A DNA stretch of 64,000 bases from Pseudoalteromonas lipolytica (GCF_900116435.1 NZ_FPAZ01000005.1:1-64000); one strand, 5' to 3'. Counted from the first letter of the stretch, positions 1 through 8,720 are shown. Notes: generated by a model not told the origin, from the letters alone. Made by a program: numbers and translations.

Positions 1-243
1 AGGCAAGGATATGTCGAGTCTGTTAGCAATATCCCACACAGTTTCGTTTCGGAATAAACTCATTCCAATTACAGACCACATAATAGCTTCTAGCGGTAAC
101 CGCCTTCTGCGAACAGTGGCAACTCCCGCATGTTCAAATGCTTGTTCAAGAATATCTGGGTCAAGAACCTGCTTAAGTTTGTCGAGTGTATGTACATCAT
201 CTAAAAAGGAGGACATATCATCGAAGTGTTGAATTAGAGACAT
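1..243 (-). CDS. IS4-family transposase, N-terminal part (cut by window edge)
   Basis: Reading the minus strand from ATG at 243-241 gives 81 codons with no stop, running off the window. The peptide starts MSLIQHFDD and contains a LRRRRLP-like stretch (VATVRRRRLP, residues 41-50), then LEAIMWSVIGMSLFRNET. This is typical of the N-terminal domain of IS4 transposases, which precedes the DDE catalytic domain; that catalytic part is not visible here. There is no Shine-Dalgarno sequence before the ATG. Instead a terminator-like hairpin (249-276 plus a T run) directly precedes it, so translation from read-through transcripts is probably poor. Whether the full gene is intact cannot be judged. Confidence 0.85.
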   Translation of the reverse strand, partial: MSLIQHFDDMSSFLDDVHTLDKLKQVLDPDILEQAFEHAGVATVRRRRLPLEAIMWSVIGMSLFRNETVWDIANRLDISLP

Positions 244-276
244 AAAAAAATCCGATACTATTTCTAATATCGGATT
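244..276 (-). terminator. Terminator-like hairpin just upstream of the transposase start
   Basis: On the minus strand, arms at 276-268 and 257-249 (aatccgata / tatcggatt) form a perfect 9-bp stem followed by a run of T that abuts the transposase ATG. The structure looks like an intrinsic terminator placed to stop transcription entering the IS from the chromosome. That role is inferred from position and shape. Confidence 0.55.
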
Positions 277-336
277 GTGAAGCTATGAAAAGATCAGTCA
301 AGTGATCATAAAAATATGCTTAACTGATCTGCATTA

Positions 337-356
337 CGCTTAAATGCGGGTTTTTT
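337..356. terminator. Half of a bidirectional terminator split by the IS
   Basis: The sequence cgcttaaatgcggg followed by tttttt directly abuts the IS end. With two further C residues supplied by the other side of the IS, it would form a cccgc/gcggg stem with an A run on one side and a T run on the other. It lies just downstream of dolP (minus strand). The missing half should be left of the window. Confidence 0.5.
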
Positions 357-379
357 ATTAATGAATATTGAGTGATTAA

Positions 380-946
380 CTATAAATACTCAAACACCTT
401 AATGACACGCTCTACACCTGAGATGTTACGGGCAACATCAACCGCTAAATTAGCCTCTGTATCGCTCACTAAGCCCATTAAAAATACCTCGCCATTCTCT
501 GTGACAACTTTAATGTTATTGGCACTGATGTTCTCTGCGGTAATAAGCTGCGTTTTAACTTTTGAGGTTAACCACGAATCGTGAGTTTGCGTACTCATGC
601 CTATATTTGAGCTGATGCGAATTTGATTATGAATTTTACGAATACCGTCAACACCTTCGATTGCTCGTTGCGCTTCGTCTTTCATTTCTTGGTTGGCGAC
701 TTGGCCGATCATCAGCACAATGCCATTAACGCTCACAACATTCACATTCGCGTATTTATGTATGCGCTCGTTTTCACTCAGTGCGATAGAGCTTTTTATT
801 TCGATATTATTATCGTCAATTTGCGAGCCAATAGTACGACGGTCATTGGCCGCAGTGACAGCACCTGCGGTACCAGCAACAACTGCAGCTGCACAGCCTT
901 GCAGCAATAAAATGGTACCAAGTACAATAAGAGACTGTTTAAACAT
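380..946 (-). CDS. dolP: Outer-membrane BON-domain lipoprotein DolP (YraP)
   Basis: This 188-residue protein starts with a lipoprotein signal (MFKQSLIVLG, lipobox LLQGC with Cys18). Two BON domains follow, at roughly residues 45-112 and 118-188; both have the VNVVSVNGIVLMIGQV / IKVVTENGEVFLMGLV pattern. In E. coli DolP sits on the inner face of the outer membrane, binds anionic phospholipids at division sites and supports envelope integrity and BAM function. The start codon overlaps the diaA stop by one base, and the order lpoA-yraN-diaA-dolP is the classic one, so it is very likely the last gene of that operon. Its downstream terminator has been hit by the IS at the window start. Confidence 0.93.
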   Translation of the reverse strand: MFKQSLIVLGTILLLQGCAAAVVAGTAGAVTAANDRRTIGSQIDDNNIEIKSSIALSENERIHKYANVNVVSVNGIVLMIGQVANQEMKDEAQRAIEGVDGIRKIHNQIRISSNIGMSTQTHDSWLTSKVKTQLITAENISANNIKVVTENGEVFLMGLVSDTEANLAVDVARNISGVERVIKVFEYL

Positions 947-1533
947 TAATTTTCTTCCTGTGGGAATAAGGTTAAATCGATAAGCTCGCTCAGGCAGTGC
1001 AAGTTCACTAAATGAGATTCAACAATGCGGCTAGGGCGTTTTGATGGCACGCGGATTTCAACATCGTTAGGGCCAAGCAAGCCAACTAATTCACCCCCAT
1101 CGTCACCTACTAACACAATCACTTTCATATCGCGAGTTAACGCCGCTTCTACGGCAGAAATTATTTGCTTTTCATTACCATTGACGGCGATAGCTAGCAG
1201 TAAGTCACCTTGTTGTGCGAAAGCACGGATTTGCCTTGCAAAGGTTTCGTGATCATCAATATTGTTGTTGGGACCTAAGTTAACTTGCTCCTGTGCCAAG
1301 GCTACTGCAGGTAGACACGGACGCTCAGTTTCGTAAAAGTTAATTAATAAACCAGCCATATGTTGTGCAAGCATATGGCAACTCGCGGTACCACAGCATA
1401 ACAATTTATTACCATTGATAAGGCTTTGTGCAATGGTAAATGCCGCTGATTCAAGGGCGCTTGGGAGCACCTCGCCAGCCGCAATTTGAACTTGAATATT
1501 CTCGGTGAAAATCTTTTTTATTGTATCTTGCAT
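946..1533 (-). CDS. diaA: DnaA initiator-associating protein DiaA (SIS domain)
   Basis: This 195-residue protein is a single SIS (sugar isomerase) domain with the glycine/serine-containing loop CCGTASCHMLAQH near residues 46-58 and LLLAIAVNGNEKQIISAVEAA near 113-133. It has the length and gene context of E. coli DiaA, a homotetramer that binds DnaA and promotes timely, synchronous initiation at oriC. The close paralogue GmhA (phosphoheptose isomerase) is the alternative. The position between yraN and dolP favours DiaA. The stop overlaps the dolP start (TAATG), which suggests coupled translation. Confidence 0.9.
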   Translation of the reverse strand: MQDTIKKIFTENIQVQIAAGEVLPSALESAAFTIAQSLINGNKLLCCGTASCHMLAQHMAGLLINFYETERPCLPAVALAQEQVNLGPNNNIDDHETFARQIRAFAQQGDLLLAIAVNGNEKQIISAVEAALTRDMKVIVLVGDDGGELVGLLGPNDVEIRVPSKRPSRIVESHLVNLHCLSELIDLTLFPQEEN

Positions 1534-1564
1534 AACCTACCAATTAAGCCGACGCCAAGCGGCG

Positions 1565-1936
1565 TTAGTACACATTTTTAAACCAGTTTATTTCGCTATT
1601 TAGTTCACCTGTTATGGCAACATAATCAATTCGCATAGCCTGATTTGATAATTTTTTTTCAGCAAGGTAATGGGCGATCGTTCGTCTAAGCCGTTGCTGT
1701 TTTTGCTTACTGAGCGCGTAATTTGCACCACCGCGAAGTTTGTTTTTTCTAAATTTCACTTCAACAAACACCAAGGTTTGCCCTTCGCGCATAATGAGAT
1801 CAAGCTCACCATATTGGCATAAATAATTACGCCCAATGGCTGTTAGGCCATATTGCTTTAAATACTGCTCAGCCTGTTGTTCATAGTACAGGCCTTTTTC
1901 GCGGCTATTGTGCCACAATTGTTTAAACCACGACAT
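1565..1936 (-). CDS. yraN: YraN-family (UPF0102) putative endonuclease
   Basis: This is a 123-residue protein of the UPF0102 family with a restriction-endonuclease-like fold. The conserved pieces are GRNYLCQYGELDLIM (residues 35-49) and LVFVEVKFRKN (55-65), which supply Glu44, Asp46 and Glu59-x-Lys61 as the probable metal and catalytic residues. An arginine-rich helix (QQRLRRTIAHYL) follows. Its cellular role is not firmly established; a link to recombination or DNA processing has been suggested for the family. It sits 31 bp before diaA and 25 bp after lpoA on the same strand, in the usual enterobacterial order. Confidence 0.88.
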   Translation of the reverse strand: MSWFKQLWHNSREKGLYYEQQAEQYLKQYGLTAIGRNYLCQYGELDLIMREGQTLVFVEVKFRKNKLRGGANYALSKQKQQRLRRTIAHYLAEKKLSNQAMRIDYVAITGELNSEINWFKNVY

Positions 1937-1961
1937 GCTTTCATCCTTGTGCTGTCGTTAC

Positions 1962-3839
1962 TTAATCAGCCGAATTAATCCCTGTTGCCGATTGCATAAA
2001 TAACGGAATCGGTTGCTCTGTTGCTAATTCAACGGCAATGATTTGTTTGTTTTTGTACTGCGCCCAATCTAACGTACGGGTAACATACCCATTCGTTTCA
2101 ATACTTAATTCGCCACTGATGCCAGCAAAACGTTTTCCTTGAATCATACTTAGTTGCTTAACATCACCTAATAGGCTGGTTGCATCATATGCCATGGCAA
2201 ATAAGCGCTGACTTATATCTGTATTTTCAGGCCATAAGCGTTCGTATTGCTGACGCAAGTTATGCTGCTTTATCTGACCGTCAAGCATCCAAGGTAGTTC
2301 AGTAAAATACAGCCCTTCTAGATCACCTTTATCGGTACTGTCTATTTGTTTGCTATGGCTTTTAGAGCTTGCGTATAGCGGAATACGATCTGCGAAAGTA
2401 CTTACATTAACATCTAAGTACGGTTTGATGAGGCGAGTTTCAGTTGCATCACCTAAAATATAAATAACATCAATATCGCTACGCGAGCGAGTTTCACTTT
2501 CGACTTCTTGCTTAAAGAGCGACTTAACCACTTGGATCCGCTCTTTACTTTGGTCCACTTCTAACAAGCCCGTGATAGTTTTTGGCATGTCATCTTTACC
2601 TGCGTAAAAACCAACTTGTGGTTTCACTTCACTGTAACGTTGCCATTGTTGGTTAAAGTACTCAACGAGGCGCTGGCCGTTACTGTTGTTTGGAGCAAGT
2701 AGCATTGGCTTTTGGTAACCAGCGGTTAAAAAGCGCTCTAATGCTTGTTGTATTTCGTGTTCAGGGCTTAATGCAAAGAAAAAATGCTGCTGTGAGATAC
2801 GCTCACCCTCAAAACTATTAAGATGCATAACAGGGTAATCAATCAGCGTTTGTGCTGTGCTTAGCTTTTCAATATTACTTTTAAGCAATGGGCCAATCAC
2901 AAAGTCAGCTTTAAATTCACTGAGTTTTAAGCTGATTTCAGCGGCAGAAAGTGATTCATCAATAAACAGTGTTTGTTCAAGTGGATGAGTATCAAGTGCG
3001 GCAAGTACACCCGCTTTTAATGCGTCGCCTAAGCGTTCGTTAGCGCCTGATAGTGGAATAAGCACCGCTAAACGATTGACATTAAGAGGCTCAACTTGCA
3101 CAAGCTCAGTGACTTTCTTAGGTAAAATCTCTGCTGCAGGGTGACCTGGATAGCGTCGCATCCAGTTATTCATCGCTTGATGTAATTCAACCGGCGCCCC
3201 TAAATACACTTGGTGATAAAGCGCCAGATTAACCCAACCTTGTTGTACCACCGAGCCGCGATTAAAGCGCTCAAGCGCATAAGAAGATAGTTGAGTAAGG
3301 CTTGCCCATAAGTCTTTATTTAAATCAGCAACCGTGAAATTATTTTCGTTGCTAATGGTTGATGCTGCAAAGTAATAAGGCATTGCTTGTTTAGGCATGC
3401 CTTGTGATGCATAAACGCGAGCCGTTAAATATTGATGCCATGCTTTATGCTCTGGCAAGGTGAGTTGTGATTCGAGCAACTGTAGTTGCTCTAATGCGCG
3501 ATCACTTTTACCTTGTTTCTCTTGTGCTAAAGCAATGTAAAGCTTGTTTTGAATTTGATCTACGCTTGGTGTGCTCTCGAGCTCAAAACAGATTGTTTCA
3601 AGCAATGACCAGCGCTGCTCAGTAATTGCTGCATCGCGAGCGGTATAAAGTAATTGAATTTTATCGGCACCTTGGCGATTTAACGCTGCTTGGTACATTG
3701 ATTGCGCATCGGTTAGTTGTGATAGGGCTGTGTTTGCTTGCCCCGACTGATTTTCTGCCGTATTTGATGGTTTTTCGGTTGTGCTACAAGCCGATAACCC
3801 CGACAATACAATTAATAGACTAACAAGTTTAAGTCGCAC
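1962..3839 (-). CDS. lpoA: Penicillin-binding-protein activator LpoA (LppC/YraM)
   Basis: This 625-residue outer-membrane lipoprotein has a lipobox at LSAC (Cys18). An N-terminal TPR-like helical region (about 40-250) is followed by a periplasmic-binding-protein-like domain (about 255-615) starting NRLAVLIPLSGANERLGDALKAG. In E. coli LpoA reaches through the periplasm to bind and stimulate PBP1a. It is slightly shorter than E. coli LpoA (678 residues). It is the first gene of the minus-strand operon lpoA-yraN-diaA-dolP and is divergent from rsmI across 61 bp, so both promoters must share that gap. The link to the dcw cluster is functional only, through peptidoglycan synthesis. Confidence 0.92.
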   Translation of the reverse strand: MRLKLVSLLIVLSGLSACSTTEKPSNTAENQSGQANTALSQLTDAQSMYQAALNRQGADKIQLLYTARDAAITEQRWSLLETICFELESTPSVDQIQNKLYIALAQEKQGKSDRALEQLQLLESQLTLPEHKAWHQYLTARVYASQGMPKQAMPYYFAASTISNENNFTVADLNKDLWASLTQLSSYALERFNRGSVVQQGWVNLALYHQVYLGAPVELHQAMNNWMRRYPGHPAAEILPKKVTELVQVEPLNVNRLAVLIPLSGANERLGDALKAGVLAALDTHPLEQTLFIDESLSAAEISLKLSEFKADFVIGPLLKSNIEKLSTAQTLIDYPVMHLNSFEGERISQQHFFFALSPEHEIQQALERFLTAGYQKPMLLAPNNSNGQRLVEYFNQQWQRYSEVKPQVGFYAGKDDMPKTITGLLEVDQSKERIQVVKSLFKQEVESETRSRSDIDVIYILGDATETRLIKPYLDVNVSTFADRIPLYASSKSHSKQIDSTDKGDLEGLYFTELPWMLDGQIKQHNLRQQYERLWPENTDISQRLFAMAYDATSLLGDVKQLSMIQGKRFAGISGELSIETNGYVTRTLDWAQYKNKQIIAVELATEQPIPLFMQSATGINSAD

Positions 3840-3900
3840 AATGATTTCCCAATACGTTAACGCGATTTGCTTATATTACTGACTGACGCAGGAGACCTCA

Positions 3901-4758
3901 ATGTTAAATGAGGAGAATTCAGATAAAATCGGCACTCTTTACATTGTAGCCACACCAATTGGCAACTTTGATGACATCAGCCAGCGTGCCATACAAACCC
4001 TATCTGAGGTTGACTTAATAGCCGCTGAAGATACTCGTCACACAGGAAAGTTGCTAAGCCACTTTAATATCAAAGCAAAAACCTTTGCTTTGCATGATCA
4101 CAATGAAAAACAAAAAGCCCAGCAAATCGTCGATTGGCTAGAGCAAGGAATGAATATCGCGTTGGTTTCAGATGCGGGCACGCCACTGATCAGTGACCCG
4201 GGTTATGCCGTGGTAAACTTGTGTCGTGAGCAAGGTGCACATGTTACACCAGTACCTGGTGCATGTGCAGCCATTACGGCAGTGTGTTGTTCTGGTTTGC
4301 CGACCGACCGCTTTCAGTTTATCGGTTTTACACCTGCAAAAAGTAAAGCCAGACAAACTTTTTTTATTGAGGCTGTTAATTCAGGTATCACGAGCATTAT
4401 GTACGAAAGTACCCACCGCATCATGGCAAGCCTTGATGATTTAGAAGCCGCATTAGGCTCAGACCAACCGGTGGTATTTGCCAAAGAATTGACCAAAACA
4501 TTCGAAACTTTTTTCAATGGCAGCGTTGCTGAGCTAAAGCAGTTTTTAACGAATGATCCAACAAAGCAGCGCGGCGAAATAGTATTAATGCTGCCGGGTA
4601 AAGCGAAGCAAAGCGATGATATCCCAGAAGATGCCCGCCGTATGCTTGGCTTACTCGAAGCCGAAATGCCACTTAAAAAAGCCTGTGGCGTGGTTGCAGA
4701 GTATTTCGGTTTAAAGAAAAACGCGCTTTATAAAGCAATTATTGACGAAAAAGACTAA
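3901..4758 (+). CDS. rsmI: 16S rRNA 2'-O-ribose C1402 methyltransferase RsmI
   Basis: This 285-residue protein belongs to the tetrapyrrole methylase fold (SAM-dependent). It shows the family blocks LYIVATPIGNFDDIS (residues 13-27), AAEDTRHTGKLLSHF (41-55), ALVSDAGTPLISDPGY (88-103) and PVPGACAAITAVCCSGLP (117-134). RsmI methylates the ribose of C1402 in 16S rRNA together with RsmH, whose gene is also in this window (17198). A good Shine-Dalgarno sequence (caggagacctcaATG) supports the start. The gene ends 42 bp before the mature rnpB sequence, and the rnpB promoter sits in that gap. Confidence 0.95.
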   Translation: MLNEENSDKIGTLYIVATPIGNFDDISQRAIQTLSEVDLIAAEDTRHTGKLLSHFNIKAKTFALHDHNEKQKAQQIVDWLEQGMNIALVSDAGTPLISDPGYAVVNLCREQGAHVTPVPGACAAITAVCCSGLPTDRFQFIGFTPAKSKARQTFFIEAVNSGITSIMYESTHRIMASLDDLEAALGSDQPVVFAKELTKTFETFFNGSVAELKQFLTNDPTKQRGEIVLMLPGKAKQSDDIPEDARRMLGLLEAEMPLKKACGVVAEYFGLKKNALYKAIIDEKD

Positions 4759-4761
4759 TTC

Positions 4762-4794
4762 TTTACTGCACTCGGCTGCATGCTCAGGTATACT
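4762..4794 (+). promoter_or_regulatory. Probable rnpB promoter
   Basis: A good -10 hexamer (tatact, 4789-4794) lies 7 bases before the predicted 5' end of the RNase P RNA at about 4801. The -35 side is weak: tttact at 4762 is too far and ctgcac at 4766-4771 has the right spacing but a poor match. The placement relative to the RNA end is the main support. Confidence 0.5.
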
Positions 4795-4800
4795 GCGCGC

Positions 4801-5165
<365 letters not shown>

Positions 5166-5173
5166 AATTAATG

Positions 5174-5203
5174 AAAGCCCACAGTGAAAACTGTGGGCTT
5201 TTT
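5174..5203 (+). terminator. Intrinsic terminator of rnpB
   Basis: Perfect 11-bp stem (aaagcccacag / ctgtgggcttt) with loop tgaaaa, followed by a T run, directly after the RNase P RNA. Confidence 0.9.
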
Positions 5204-5351
5204 GCTTTCTAAATCACAAGCAATTTTTAACCAAGTATAATCATTCCCTAATCGCCATCATTATTGATCTTGAACAAGGTTGCTACGTTGACTCTGTTTC
5301 ACAGAATGATACAGTGAATTTGAACTTTAATTCTAGCCAAAGGAGCTGCCC

Positions 5352-5594
5352 ATGCTAGGCGAAAAACACTCGTTATTGAATGAATTCCCAGAGTTTAATG
5401 AATTAATCCACAACCTTGCCAAAAGCGATGCCCATTTTAAAAATACCATGCAACGATACGATGACATGGATAAAGAAATTAGAGAGCTTGAGCTTAATAG
5501 TTCTCCGATTGATGACAGTGAAATGCATGAAAAGAAACACCAAAGAGCTGCGCTGAAAGACGAACTTTATGATTTCTTAAAAGCGAAAGCATAA
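5352..5594 (+). CDS. YdcH-family (DUF465) small protein
   Basis: This is an 80-residue, highly charged, all-helical protein of the DUF465/YdcH family. The N-terminal part (SLLNEFPEFNELIHNLAKSD, residues 7-26) and the helix YDDMDKEIRELELNS (36-50) match the family, with a predicted helical hairpin or coiled coil. Its function is unknown. The Shine-Dalgarno sequence aaaggagctgccc precedes the ATG. It stands alone between rnpB and the M14 peptidase gene, with a possible weak terminator hairpin at 5612-5656 downstream. Confidence 0.85.
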   Translation: MLGEKHSLLNEFPEFNELIHNLAKSDAHFKNTMQRYDDMDKEIRELELNSSPIDDSEMHEKKHQRAALKDELYDFLKAKA

Positions 5595-5611
5595 AACAGA
5601 AAATGACACCT

Positions 5612-5656
5612 AATGCCCCTTGCTCTTATGACTCTCGCTGACAAGGGGTGTTATTT
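5612..5656 (+). terminator. Possible terminator after the ydcH-like gene
   Basis: Arms ccccttg (about 5616-5622) and caagggg (5642-5648) form a stem with a long loop, followed by tgttattt. It is weaker than the other terminators here because of the loop length and broken T run. Confidence 0.35.
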
Positions 5657-5765
5657 CCCAGTTAACCCTAATTTATACCTTTCTAACGCTTTTAATTCCC
5701 TTATTTTCAATAGTTTTATATGTTAGTAACTGTTTATTCAGATTTTTTAAATGGGTGGAATTTAT

Positions 5766-8450
5766 ATGTTTGCGAAGGGAGCAATCAAAGCCGTCTCACT
5801 GTGTATTATGGCTATGTCTGTCAGCCTGAGTGCCGCAGCAAGTATCAACAATACAGAGACTATGTGGCCAGGCACGGTTTACAACACGGATATACCTACA
5901 TTTAAGCAGGTTCTTGGTTATGATGTAGGTGAGCGCATTACTAATTACAACGATATGCGTCGTTATTTAACAGCCCTTGAGCAAGCCGCTCCTGAGCGTA
6001 TTAAAGTTTTTAAGTATGCAAACAGCTGGGAAGGTCGTGAGCTTGTTTATGCGGTTGTTGGCACCGCTGAGCATATTCGCTCATTAGAAACCCTTGCAAA
6101 AAACACGCAATCGCTGGCAGACCCGCGAAGTACATCTGCGAAAGATGCAAAGTCACTCATCAAAAACTTACCCACTTCAGTGTGGCTGCAGTATGCAGTA
6201 CACGGTAATGAAATTAGCTCGACCGATGCGGCACTGTTCACCGCTTACCATTTATTAGCGGCACCGAACGATACCATTAACAGTAAAATATTAGAGAATA
6301 CCGTTGTATTTATTGATCCCCTACAAAACCCTGATGGCCGTGAGCGCTTTGTTTCTCGCTATTATGCCACTGTCGGATTAGAGCACAGCGCAGACCGTTT
6401 AAGTGCAGAGCATAATGAGCCTTGGCCTCGAGGTCGAGTTAATCATTATCTGTTCGATATGAATCGTGATTGGTTAGCACTTACTCAGCCTGAAACAAAG
6501 GGTAGAGTAGCTGCAATTAATAAATATAAACCTCAAGTGGTGGTTGATATTCATGAAATGGGCGGCGATCAATCATATTATTTTGCGCCGGCTGCTCAGC
6601 CATTCAATCCCCATATGACAAAAACGCAAATAGCCAATATGGATGCCATTGGCCAAAATCATGCTAAATATTTTGATGAGTTTGGCTTTGATTATTTTAC
6701 CCGCGAAATTTTTGATGCTTTTTATCCTGGGTACGGTGATAGTTGGCCTGTATTTTATGGTGCGTCAGCATCAACCTACGAAGTAGGCTCTGCTCGCGGC
6801 CATGTTTTTGAAAAAAACACTGGTGAACTTCTCACTTATTTTAATACAGTGAAGCGTCAGTTTGTGGCATCAATTTCTACCGCCGAAGGTGCAGCTAATC
6901 AACGTGAGAAGCTACTTAATGACTTTTACCAATATCAAGTTGATGCAATTGATTCAGGTAAGAAGAGTAAAGAACGTGTGTATATTTTACCGAACCAAAG
7001 TAACCGTGAAGGAACGCATAAACTTGCTACGTTAATGGCTGAACACGGCGTAGAAGTTCAACAAGCAAATGAAGATTTCAAAGCATGCGGTGTTAAATAT
7101 AAAGCGGGTAGCTACTTTATTGATACAGCGCAGCCGCGTGGTGTATTTGTTCGTACCACATTTACAGACCAAGTTGATATGGCTGAAGCCTTTGTAAAAG
7201 AACAAGAAAGACGCCGTGCTCGTAACCTAGGCGACGAAATTTATGATGTCACAGGCTGGTCGCTGCCAATGATGTTTAATGTTGATAGCGATAGCTGTAG
7301 TAAGGCTGTGAGCGCTGACAGTAAAGTGGTTCAGGCTAACGACACACTGATTGGTAAAGTGAATAACCCAGAAGCCTCAGTGGCTTATATTGTTGCTTGG
7401 GGCGACACGGCCGCTGCACGCTTTTTAACCGCAGCGCTGCAAGCAGGCGTTAAGCTTAAAAGTGCTGACCAAGCATTTGTATTAGGTGATAAAACTAACT
7501 ACCCAGCGGGCAGTTTAGTGATTGAAAAGCGCTTAAACGATAAAGACTTACTGACTAAAATTAGTCAAATTGCAGAGCAAACAGGTGCAATAGTCGATGG
7601 TGTTGATTCAAGCTGGGTAATTGATGGCCCCAGCTTTGGTAGTAATAAAACAGTACCAATGGTGGCGCCAAAAGTGGCGATTGCATGGGATGTACCTACC
7701 AGTGAGCTAAGCGCTGGTAACACCCGTTTTGTTATAGAAAGACAGCTCGGCTATCCGGTAACGGCTATTCGTACACCAATGCTTGCATGGGCTGATTTAA
7801 GTGATTACCAAGTGTTGATTTTACCGGAAGGTAATTACGAGCAAGCATTAGGTAAATCGGGCGCGGCTAATTTAAAAAGTTGGGTTGAAGCTGGTGGCGT
7901 GTTGATTGCACTCGGTAATGCAAACCGCTTTACCACCCATGCTGATTACGGCTTATTAGATGTTAAGCGCGAGCAAGCCTACCGAGAAGAAAAAGCCGAC
8001 AGCAGCGATGATAAAAGCAGTAAAGTGGCAGGGCAGTTATTCGCTTCTCGTGATGATTTAAAAGCAGCGAGCATCGAACCACACACCTCGCCAGACTATG
8101 TAGCCGGTGTACTTGCTAATGTTGAAGTAGACCAAGAGCATTGGTTAACCGCAGGCGTCGATAAAAATTTAGTGGCGGTGGCTTACGGTAATGATATTTA
8201 CACGCCAATTAAACTTAACTCAGGCAAAAACTTAGCGTGGTTCACAGGTAAAGACGATGTACTGGCGAGTGGTTATTTGTGGCAGCAAAACAAAGCTCAG
8301 CTAGCTTACAAGCCGCTCCTTGTTCATCAACCACTAGGTAAAGGCATGGTGATAGGCTTTACACAATCACCGACGTATCGCGCCTACCTTGAAGGCATGA
8401 ATGTATTGCTCACTAACACGATTTTCCGTGCTGCAGCTCATGCTCAGTAA
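5766..8450 (+). CDS. Secreted M14-family zinc carboxypeptidase with C-terminal amidotransferase-like domain
   Basis: The ATG at 5766 is preferred over 5751 because gggtgga lies at a good distance before it; the protein is then 894 residues. An N-terminal signal peptide is present (MFAKGAIKAVSLCIMAMSVS, ending near SAAA). Numbering from 5751, the M14 zinc ligands are His151 and Glu154 (AVHGNEISS) with His268 (VVDIHEMGG), and there are conserved NPDGRERF and DMNRDW segments. The C-terminal third (about 655-880) resembles a class I glutamine-amidotransferase-like fold (YQVLILPEGNY, AGGVLIALGNA), a known arrangement in large bacterial M14 proteins. It is probably exported for protein scavenging. 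Its terminator carries a MITE insertion (8487-8669). Confidence 0.88.
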   Translation: MFAKGAIKAVSLCIMAMSVSLSAAASINNTETMWPGTVYNTDIPTFKQVLGYDVGERITNYNDMRRYLTALEQAAPERIKVFKYANSWEGRELVYAVVGTAEHIRSLETLAKNTQSLADPRSTSAKDAKSLIKNLPTSVWLQYAVHGNEISSTDAALFTAYHLLAAPNDTINSKILENTVVFIDPLQNPDGRERFVSRYYATVGLEHSADRLSAEHNEPWPRGRVNHYLFDMNRDWLALTQPETKGRVAAINKYKPQVVVDIHEMGGDQSYYFAPAAQPFNPHMTKTQIANMDAIGQNHAKYFDEFGFDYFTREIFDAFYPGYGDSWPVFYGASASTYEVGSARGHVFEKNTGELLTYFNTVKRQFVASISTAEGAANQREKLLNDFYQYQVDAIDSGKKSKERVYILPNQSNREGTHKLATLMAEHGVEVQQANEDFKACGVKYKAGSYFIDTAQPRGVFVRTTFTDQVDMAEAFVKEQERRRARNLGDEIYDVTGWSLPMMFNVDSDSCSKAVSADSKVVQANDTLIGKVNNPEASVAYIVAWGDTAAARFLTAALQAGVKLKSADQAFVLGDKTNYPAGSLVIEKRLNDKDLLTKISQIAEQTGAIVDGVDSSWVIDGPSFGSNKTVPMVAPKVAIAWDVPTSELSAGNTRFVIERQLGYPVTAIRTPMLAWADLSDYQVLILPEGNYEQALGKSGAANLKSWVEAGGVLIALGNANRFTTHADYGLLDVKREQAYREEKADSSDDKSSKVAGQLFASRDDLKAASIEPHTSPDYVAGVLANVEVDQEHWLTAGVDKNLVAVAYGNDIYTPIKLNSGKNLAWFTGKDDVLASGYLWQQNKAQLAYKPLLVHQPLGKGMVIGFTQSPTYRAYLEGMNVLLTNTIFRAAAHAQ

Positions 8451-8474
8451 GGTTTAGAACAAATCGAAATGCCC

Positions 8475-8681
8475 GGCCAAGTTGCGTAATGCCAGTCAGT
8501 TAAGCAGTTTTTTGAATAAATATGTGAATATTATTCAGTTAAAGCTGCTTAAAGCAGGTGGGGATAAAATTAGCTAAAGACCATATAGCAAAAGGGCTAC
8601 AGTAAGATTTTTATAAATCATCGCTGTAACCCTTTATTTTATTGGTTTTTCCTTAACTGATCTGCATTAGGCCAAGTTGCG
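8475..8681. repeat. 12-bp target site duplication flanking the MITE
   Basis: ggccaagttgcg occurs at 8475-8486 and again, identically, at 8670-8681, directly bordering the terminal inverted repeats of the element between them. The length (12 bp) fits IS4-family transposition. Confidence 0.85.
8487..8669. mobile_element. 183-bp MITE related to the IS4-family element at the window start
   Basis: This non-coding element has 18-bp terminal inverted repeats: taatgccagtcagttaag on the left (8487-8504) and cttaactgatctgcatta on the right (8652-8669), matching 15 of 18 as inverted copies. The right end is identical over 18 bases to the IS end at 319-336. Two internal hairpins are visible, at about 8502-8550 and 8591-8635. 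The second has a near-perfect aaagggctacag / ctgtaaccctt stem followed by a T-rich tail, so it may replace the terminator the insertion split. No ORF of note lies inside. It was probably mobilised in trans by the IS4-type transposase. Confidence 0.85.
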
Positions 8682-8720
8682 GGCTTTTTCGTGTTTAAAG
8701 CTTCTCTCAACATCTAAAAT

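Larger units (their letters stand above)
1..336 (-). mobile_element. IS4-family insertion sequence, partial (one end)
   Basis: One end of an insertion sequence is seen, with the rest lying left of the window. It carries the 5' part of an IS4-type transposase gene on the minus strand (1-243). It ends at 336 with the 18-bp terminal sequence cttaactgatctgcatta (319-336), which is identical to the right end of the MITE at 8487-8669. A subterminal inverted pair lies at 291-298 and 323-330. The 12 bases after the end (337-348, cgcttaaatgcg) are the likely target duplication, because the related MITE has a 12-bp duplication. The other copy would be outside the window. The boundary is inferred by comparison with the MITE. 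Confidence 0.8.
8471..8690 (+). terminator. Intrinsic terminator of the M14 peptidase gene, split by a MITE
   Basis: Removing the 183-bp MITE and one copy of its 12-bp duplication joins 8471-8486 to 8682-8690. This restores a gcccg/cgggc stem with loop gccaagttg and a ttttt tail, a normal intrinsic terminator 20 bp after the peptidase stop. In the present sequence the two arms are separated by the element. Confidence 0.75.
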
